DNA of 64,000 nt from positions 41,559-105,558 of the forward strand of contig NZ_JAIHLQ010000025.1 in the NCBI RefSeq assembly GCF_019733355.1, written 5' to 3'. Below the pieces are notes generated by a model, which ran no database searches, was not told the origin of the DNA, and saw only the letters and a list, made by a program, of their open reading frames with translations. The translations under genes and the position numbers were made by a program. This document shows positions 60,201-64,000 of the stretch, piece by piece. This DNA comes from Pseudomonas baetica. Lineage in GTDB: Bacteria; Pseudomonadota; Gammaproteobacteria; Pseudomonadales; Pseudomonadaceae. Positions within the stretch are counted from its first letter, which is position 1. Each line of letters opens with the position of its first letter.

Positions 60201-61990
60201 ACAGCCTTGGCGTCGGCACCGTAACCTTGCCATTGCAAATTCATACCTCGGCCAGTGCGGTCGGTGTAACGGGTGATCAGGTGATGTTGATACTGATAAC
60301 TCCAAGCAGCGCCATTTTCATCTTGTGCCTGTACCAGATCGCCCGCCGAATCGTAGACATAGGAACACAGCTGACGCAGAGGCTCCCCGTCACGAATTTC
60401 CCAGAGACCGGTCAAACGTCCTTGTTCATCAATCATTGTCCCGAGATGCAGATGTACTTTGCTCAGATCCCCCTCATAGGTAATCAGGTCGGACAGAACC
60501 GACTGATTACCGTGGCGGTGTTCGTAATGCAGCATTATGCCAGCGCCGCTTCGCAACTCCACACCGGCCAGCAAAAACTGCTGGCCACGACGTACATAGG
60601 TTTCCTTGCGTTCAAAACCACGACAGAGCAGTAATTTGTCGTCACTCACCCGTACCACAGTGAGATTTTCAATGGCGTCGTAATGAAACAGATCGACTTT
60701 GGGCAACGGATAGTCATGGCTGCGACCATCTGCGTCGTGGAAAAGCAAAGCGTCTTCGACGAGGTCGAATCGAGTAGTGAAAGCAGTGATCCAGCGTGCG
60801 CCCAGCACATCGTGATCATAGGCCTTCATATCGGAACTGTAGGTACGAATCCACTCAATTGGAAATGAGCCAGCCAGACTGAAATCGGTGTGCGCGACAC
60901 TCTCCGATCCCATTGCAAAGCTGATACTGTCGCAAGTACCTGGGCAGGTACCATTCTTTTCTGCATTAGGTTTCTTTTTCGCAGGCTCTTCGGTCTTTCT
61001 GACTTCCGTCCTGCCCTCCCCCAATCGATGCTTGGCCTGGCTGGTTCCACCAAACTTGACGTGGCCGGCAATCCCACGACCGTTGCGCAGATTCCACGCC
61101 TCGACTGCCTTGGTCAATACAGCCAACAAGGCGCCGATGGAAAAGGGTACTCTGGGATCACTTAGTTTTTTCAGTTGAGTGCGCAGCTCCGGCCCCATTG
61201 CAACCAGTTTGCTTGTCTGCTCATGAACCAGTTTCTTGGCTTCTTCAGGCAGCAAATATTTCGCGGCGCTGTTGATCACGCCCTTGCCGGCCGCCTTGTA
61301 GACATCACACAGGGCGCCATAGATATTGCTGACCCCCTTCGTCGGGTCATGCAGCAACTGCCCTCCGAGTCCACTTATTTTTTTCTCGGCCTGATTGAGA
61401 CTCTCCGTCGCATTGAGATCAGCATCGACCACCGCGTTCAAACCCATGGCGATGTCGTTAAGAATCTCTTCGCCCTTTTGTGCTGATTTTTCAAGAATAT
61501 CGGGCAGTGTGGCTTTTGCCGTTTTCACAAAATCGTCAATGTCGCCCACGATGGTCGCATTCAGGTGCCCGACAATCACGTTGATCAAGGCATCGCCCAG
61601 CAACGTCTTGCCGGCGACCTTCATTTCCTGCCGTACCAGATAGAGAGTCGGACGCAAACTCATGCGAGCAGCAGCCATATTCGGCGGATAAGGAATCACG
61701 CCAATCAGGTCGATGCCCAGGCTCACCCAGTCGAGCGGATCACGCGTCTCGCTCTTTGATAGGACGGCGATGTCGTTCAGGACATCCACCAATGCCATGA
61801 TGTTGCCAACCACCGGTAAGGCCCCGGCGACATTCTTGATTCGGTCGAGGGTTACGTAGCCACCACTGACCTCCTGCAACCAGGCATCAAATTTGGCGGC
61901 GTCGCGTCCGACATCTGCGACTTGAATCTCATTAAGCGGGACAACAGTGGCTACGGATTCACGTTTTACAACAGCATTTTCAGTGGTCAT
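57284..61990 (-). CDS. Rhs-type T6SS effector with C-terminal AHH nuclease tip
   Basis: 1568 residues. The first 350 are a helical cap (VAGALPVVGNIMALVDVLNDIAVLSKSE, NPAR-like helices) without a PAAR; then NGTCPGTCDSISFAMGSESVAHTDFSLAGSFPIEWIRTYSS begins the RHS shell (DUF6531-like), with many YD-type repeats (YDERSNLLEHIR, YNPAGMPTAVKDANGN, YDAAGQLTDIND). The shell ends at RDPIGYAGGINFYQYAISPTQWVDPSGL (about 1411-1440). The last 128 residues are the toxin: MQAHHLIPEEVWGR with A-H-H at 1459-1461 and YHCGSHGKVYSPMVNNMV, the AHH variant of the HNH/EndoVII nuclease group. It should be fired by T6SS and cut DNA in rivals. Its start overlaps the vgrG stop. Confidence 0.93.
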   Translation of the reverse strand: MTTENAVVKRESVATVVPLNEIQVADVGRDAAKFDAWLQEVSGGYVTLDRIKNVAGALPVVGNIMALVDVLNDIAVLSKSETRDPLDWVSLGIDLIGVIPYPPNMAAARMSLRPTLYLVRQEMKVAGKTLLGDALINVIVGHLNATIVGDIDDFVKTAKATLPDILEKSAQKGEEILNDIAMGLNAVVDADLNATESLNQAEKKISGLGGQLLHDPTKGVSNIYGALCDVYKAAGKGVINSAAKYLLPEEAKKLVHEQTSKLVAMGPELRTQLKKLSDPRVPFSIGALLAVLTKAVEAWNLRNGRGIAGHVKFGGTSQAKHRLGEGRTEVRKTEEPAKKKPNAEKNGTCPGTCDSISFAMGSESVAHTDFSLAGSFPIEWIRTYSSDMKAYDHDVLGARWITAFTTRFDLVEDALLFHDADGRSHDYPLPKVDLFHYDAIENLTVVRVSDDKLLLCRGFERKETYVRRGQQFLLAGVELRSGAGIMLHYEHRHGNQSVLSDLITYEGDLSKVHLHLGTMIDEQGRLTGLWEIRDGEPLRQLCSYVYDSAGDLVQAQDENGAAWSYQYQHHLITRYTDRTGRGMNLQWQGYGADAKAVREWADDGSFDTRLEWDENIRLVYVTDALGHETWHYFDSLGYTYRIRHADDRSDWLFRDDAKNVIRHVRADGRSDRYSYDERSNLLEHIRTDDTVVHFAYDDHDQLIKISDAEGGQWTRAYDDSGNLVESVDPLGNKTEYAYNPAGMPTAVKDANGNEKKLSYNTSGQLVEYVDCSGKTSAWEYNDRGQMVCFTDAAGQSTEYEYKAGQLILIKHPDKTEERFERDAEGRLLAHVDGLDRCTTWKYNVAGLIAERVDALEHAVRYRWDKLGRLVTLENENERRAHFNYDPVGRLLEETAFDGRSTRYLYEPETGRLAKIYNGEHCVEVRFDSMNRLVERRAILGEQQQSETFNYDGNSKLIMACNADSRLQWFHDPAGNILREHQHYLGLESPMVAVWQHEYDALNQRVATVRPDGHRVSWLTYGSGHLLGLRLDDHELAGFERDDLHREVARHQGNRLLQTQKWDPAGRLQEQMLVHSDDKSVLLKRDYKYDAAGQLTDINDSRRGPLSYRYDPVGRLISAVTRLGVETFAFDPAGNLLDAKAFDIRRPLDQEPVRSKLLDNLLREYAGTHYEYDERGNQVKRLSNGSVCEMRWDLFDRLVHFEDDRLAVDYAYDPLGRRLHKNSRAHYKHRPEAGSLWNRNEHARKQREYGCGFTMFGWDGDNLAWESSPAQLDGDTGRTVHYVFEPGTFNPVVQALSHQPIRLVPQPIYGDVYTPDEDPLWSHAPVPQPFDAIAWYQCDHLGTPQELTDQQGEMVWSAQYRVWGQAIEQRSSSAQRQGLNNPIRFQGQYHDHETGLHYNRHRYYDPGVGRFVSRDPIGYAGGINFYQYAISPTQWVDPSGLCSSTLNRALGGTAHDKMQAHHLIPEEVWGRQASFFSDIGMGGERDKKENGLLMPDSADQAKKTKRVFYHCGSHGKVYSPMVNNMVTTVRSKYEAGVIDEAQARVQISAIQTRLRTSLSVPGTTQRRLR

Positions 61991-64000
61991 GACAGCATCT
62001 CACCCGCCAACAGGCCTGGGGTTTTCAAGGAAGGTTTTGGAAGCGTTGGCGCGGGAAGCGTCGGTAGCTGTCCGCCCTTGCTCGCGGCGCCGAGGATGCT
62101 CGACGCACTCGGCATGGCGGCACTCGCCAGTTTCGGCAATCCGGCCACTCCGCCCTGCACGGCGCCTTTGACCTGCTGCGCCGTTTGCATTGCGCCCTGC
62201 GCGGTCTGCATCGCACTCATCCCTGTTTGTGCCATGTCCTTACCCTTCTCCAGCATGTCCCAGTTCTTGCTCGGCAACACTTGAGCGACCATTGCTTGCA
62301 CCTGACTCGGCACGTCTTCCGCGCCCGGCGGATTCAACGGCCATTCCGGCTTGCCGATGTAGCTGCCATCGCTCCAGGTGTCTGCCGGATCCTTACCGAA
62401 CAGCACGCGCGCCGGTCCCGGCGCAGCGCCGGCGACACTGGCAAAACCTTTGCCATCGAGCTTGCCCTTGATGCTTTTGCCCAGCGCATCAATGACTTCG
62501 TAATCACCTTCCTTGATGCCTTGGCGCCCGGCGTATTGGTTGAACAGTTCGAGGTTGCCCTTGCCGGGTTTTGGTGGTTCCGGGAACACCCCGGCCAGAC
62601 TTTTCGCGCCGGTGTAGGCGAAGTTCGCCGCGTGCGCGGTGTACGGCCCGCTGGTGGCGTGGGTGATGCCGCCGGCGTTGTAGGTCGTGGCGCTGCCACC
62701 GCCCTGGATCACCAGTTCGGTCTTGGCGGTGATGGTGATGCGGTCGGCATTGGCGGTGATGTTGAGTTTGGCCAACAAATTGATGCTGTCCTTGAGCGCA
62801 CGCACGTCAATGTCACCGGACGCGGCCACCAGACGCCAACCCATGCTTTGCACGAACAGGCGCATGCCGCGACTGGCACTGGCCAGCAGGCGTTTGCCGA
62901 TGGAGAGACTGGTGTGGCCGGTGCTGCTCAATGCCAGGTGTTCGCCAGTGGCGATGTGGCTGGAGCGCGGCGTGGTTAACGCAATGCCGGCGGGACTGGC
63001 CAGTACCAGATGCGGTTCAGTGAATTCCGGGAACTCATTGGCGGTCATGTTCGCCGGGCCACTGCCGAGCACGCCTTGATGCTGGGCGTGCAAGGCTTTG
63101 GCCACGTCGTCCTGATCGCCCGCTTCCTGTGCTTGCAGCTCTTTGGCCTGCACCGCAAAACCGTCTTGCTGATCGCTGGCGGTGGCGAGGCGTTCGGCGG
63201 TTTCCGGCAGATCCTTGTGGTGTTTCGATTCGTTCGGACGTGGCTCGGTGGTGATCAGCAGACCGGCCCCGGCACGCACGGCGCCGTGGCGGTCGGTGCG
63301 CAATTCGAATCCTTCGCCGCGCGGCTGACCACCGCTTGGGCGCGGATGCGTCAGGTAGCCGAGGTTGATCGCACTCGCGCCGTGATCACTGCGCAACGCG
63401 ATGCTGATCTCGCTAGTGGTGTCATCGATCCTCAGTTCGTTGGCGCGGCTGCCCTTGTATTCCTTGCTCTTGACCGTGGCAAGGGTCTTGAAATCCGGCA
63501 GTTTATACGGCGGCAGATTCGCGCCGTGGTACAGGCAACCGGTGATCAGCGGCTGGTCGGGATCGCCTTCGAGGAAGGTGATCAGCACTTCCATGCCAAC
63601 GCGTGGAATGTTGATCGAACCAAAGGTTTCCGCTGCCCAACTCGACGCGACGCGCATCCAGCAACTGGTCATGTCGTCGTGCTTGCCTTCGCGGTCCCAG
63701 AAGAACTGCACCTTCACCCGGCCGTACTGGTCGCAGTAGATCTCTTCGCCTTCCGGGCCGCAGACCACGGCGCTCTGGGTGCCGAGGACTTTCGGTTTCG
63801 GGTGATCGAGCGGCGGACGGTAGGGTACGTCCCACGGGATGGCGCTGAAGCGGTTGCGATAGCCTTGGTGGAAATCGTCCTTGTTGTCCGTGGTGTCGCT
63901 GGTCACCGACTCTTCCAGCACTTGCGGCTGCTTGCCTTCGTGGAGGATTTCAGTGAGCAGCCACAGGTCGTTCCACGTCGGGTTGGCGTGGTCGGTCAGG
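61987..64000 (-). CDS. vgrG: T6SS tip protein VgrG with C-terminal extension (5' end cut)
   Basis: About 670 residues are visible; the start lies beyond the window. The OB-fold/gp5 region is clear (GPEGEEIYCDQYGRVKVQFFWDREGKHD, SCWMRVASSWAAETFGSINIPRVGMEVLITFLEGDPDQPLITG), then a DUF2345-type beta-helix (HLVLASPAGIALTTPRSSHIATGEHLALSSTGHTSLSIGKRL). A C-terminal domain follows with YEVIDALGKSIKGKLDGKGFASVAGAAPGPARVLFG, a transthyretin-like strand pattern, and an Ala/Met/Gln-rich helical tail. Such extensions load the effector. The stop overlaps the rhs start by four bases. Confidence 0.93.
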   Translation of the reverse strand, partial: LTDHANPTWNDLWLLTEILHEGKQPQVLEESVTSDTTDNKDDFHQGYRNRFSAIPWDVPYRPPLDHPKPKVLGTQSAVVCGPEGEEIYCDQYGRVKVQFFWDREGKHDDMTSCWMRVASSWAAETFGSINIPRVGMEVLITFLEGDPDQPLITGCLYHGANLPPYKLPDFKTLATVKSKEYKGSRANELRIDDTTSEISIALRSDHGASAINLGYLTHPRPSGGQPRGEGFELRTDRHGAVRAGAGLLITTEPRPNESKHHKDLPETAERLATASDQQDGFAVQAKELQAQEAGDQDDVAKALHAQHQGVLGSGPANMTANEFPEFTEPHLVLASPAGIALTTPRSSHIATGEHLALSSTGHTSLSIGKRLLASASRGMRLFVQSMGWRLVAASGDIDVRALKDSINLLAKLNITANADRITITAKTELVIQGGGSATTYNAGGITHATSGPYTAHAANFAYTGAKSLAGVFPEPPKPGKGNLELFNQYAGRQGIKEGDYEVIDALGKSIKGKLDGKGFASVAGAAPGPARVLFGKDPADTWSDGSYIGKPEWPLNPPGAEDVPSQVQAMVAQVLPSKNWDMLEKGKDMAQTGMSAMQTAQGAMQTAQQVKGAVQGGVAGLPKLASAAMPSASSILGAASKGGQLPTLPAPTLPKPSLKTPGLLAGEMLS

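Noticed and set aside
59888..60634. Plus-strand open frame within rhs
   Set aside because: Antisense reading of YD repeats; it repeats their periodicity but has no start signals.
1..64000. CRISPR arrays
   Set aside because: No evenly spaced identical repeats with unique spacers and no cas genes were seen; the repeats at 28-30 kb are irregular and palindromic.

Overview
The window is about 60% G+C and reads as a chromosomal segment of a Pseudomonas of the P. fluorescens group. The lineage is suggested by a galactose dehydrogenase that closely resembles the known P. fluorescens enzyme, by genus-typical small families (DUF1652, DUF6124, DUF2986), by an OsmC-YcaO fusion protein, and by short palindromic repeats typical of fluorescent pseudomonads. 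No replication origin, rRNA operon, prophage or CRISPR array was seen.

Left part (1-27.4 kb): a truncated MFS transporter gene and a decayed cytochrome c gene come first. Then follow an ene-reductase, a LysR regulator divergent from a GST/RidA pair, the 23S rRNA hydroxylase gene rlhA, and a tRNA-Gln gene. A GlxA-type AraC regulator lies divergent from a four-gene, overlapping phosphonate/selenate-type ABC transporter operon. Next come a YghU-type GST, a CPA1 cation/proton antiporter, a GAF histidine kinase, a PhyH-type dioxygenase, small exported proteins, a PaaI thioesterase, the OsmC-YcaO protein and a TonB receptor.

Accessory patch (27.4-31.6 kb): three low-G+C orphan genes sit among dispersed repeats, a 159-bp MITE with a target-site duplication, a possible integron-type attC site, a LysR gene remnant and a REP. 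This is the most mobile-looking part of the window.

Middle (31.6-45 kb): TspO plus an HSL-type esterase, msrA, and an amidohydrolase/MatC-type carboxylate transporter pair with a divergent GntR regulator and a palindromic candidate operator. Further on are a DCC thiol oxidoreductase, a saccharopine-dehydrogenase-like/DUF2269 pair, an HxlR regulator divergent from an NmrA-type reductase, an orphan PchB-like protein, and a methyltransferase.

Signalling block (45.4-51.4 kb): an unrecognised 143-aa protein, a double-domain KaiC-like ATPase and an orphan histidine kinase form one tightly packed operon. Two membrane diguanylate cyclases follow, both with intact GGEE(F/V) and RxxD inhibitory sites.

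Right part (51.4-64 kb): a structured leader precedes a DUF6124 gene; then come gal and trmK (with an apparent 5' frameshift). The window ends in a type VI secretion effector cluster read right to left: vgrG (5' end cut by the window), an overlapping 1568-aa Rhs protein with a C-terminal AHH-type nuclease tip, a candidate immunity gene, a separate PAAR gene, a periplasmic ankyrin protein and a small exported protein.
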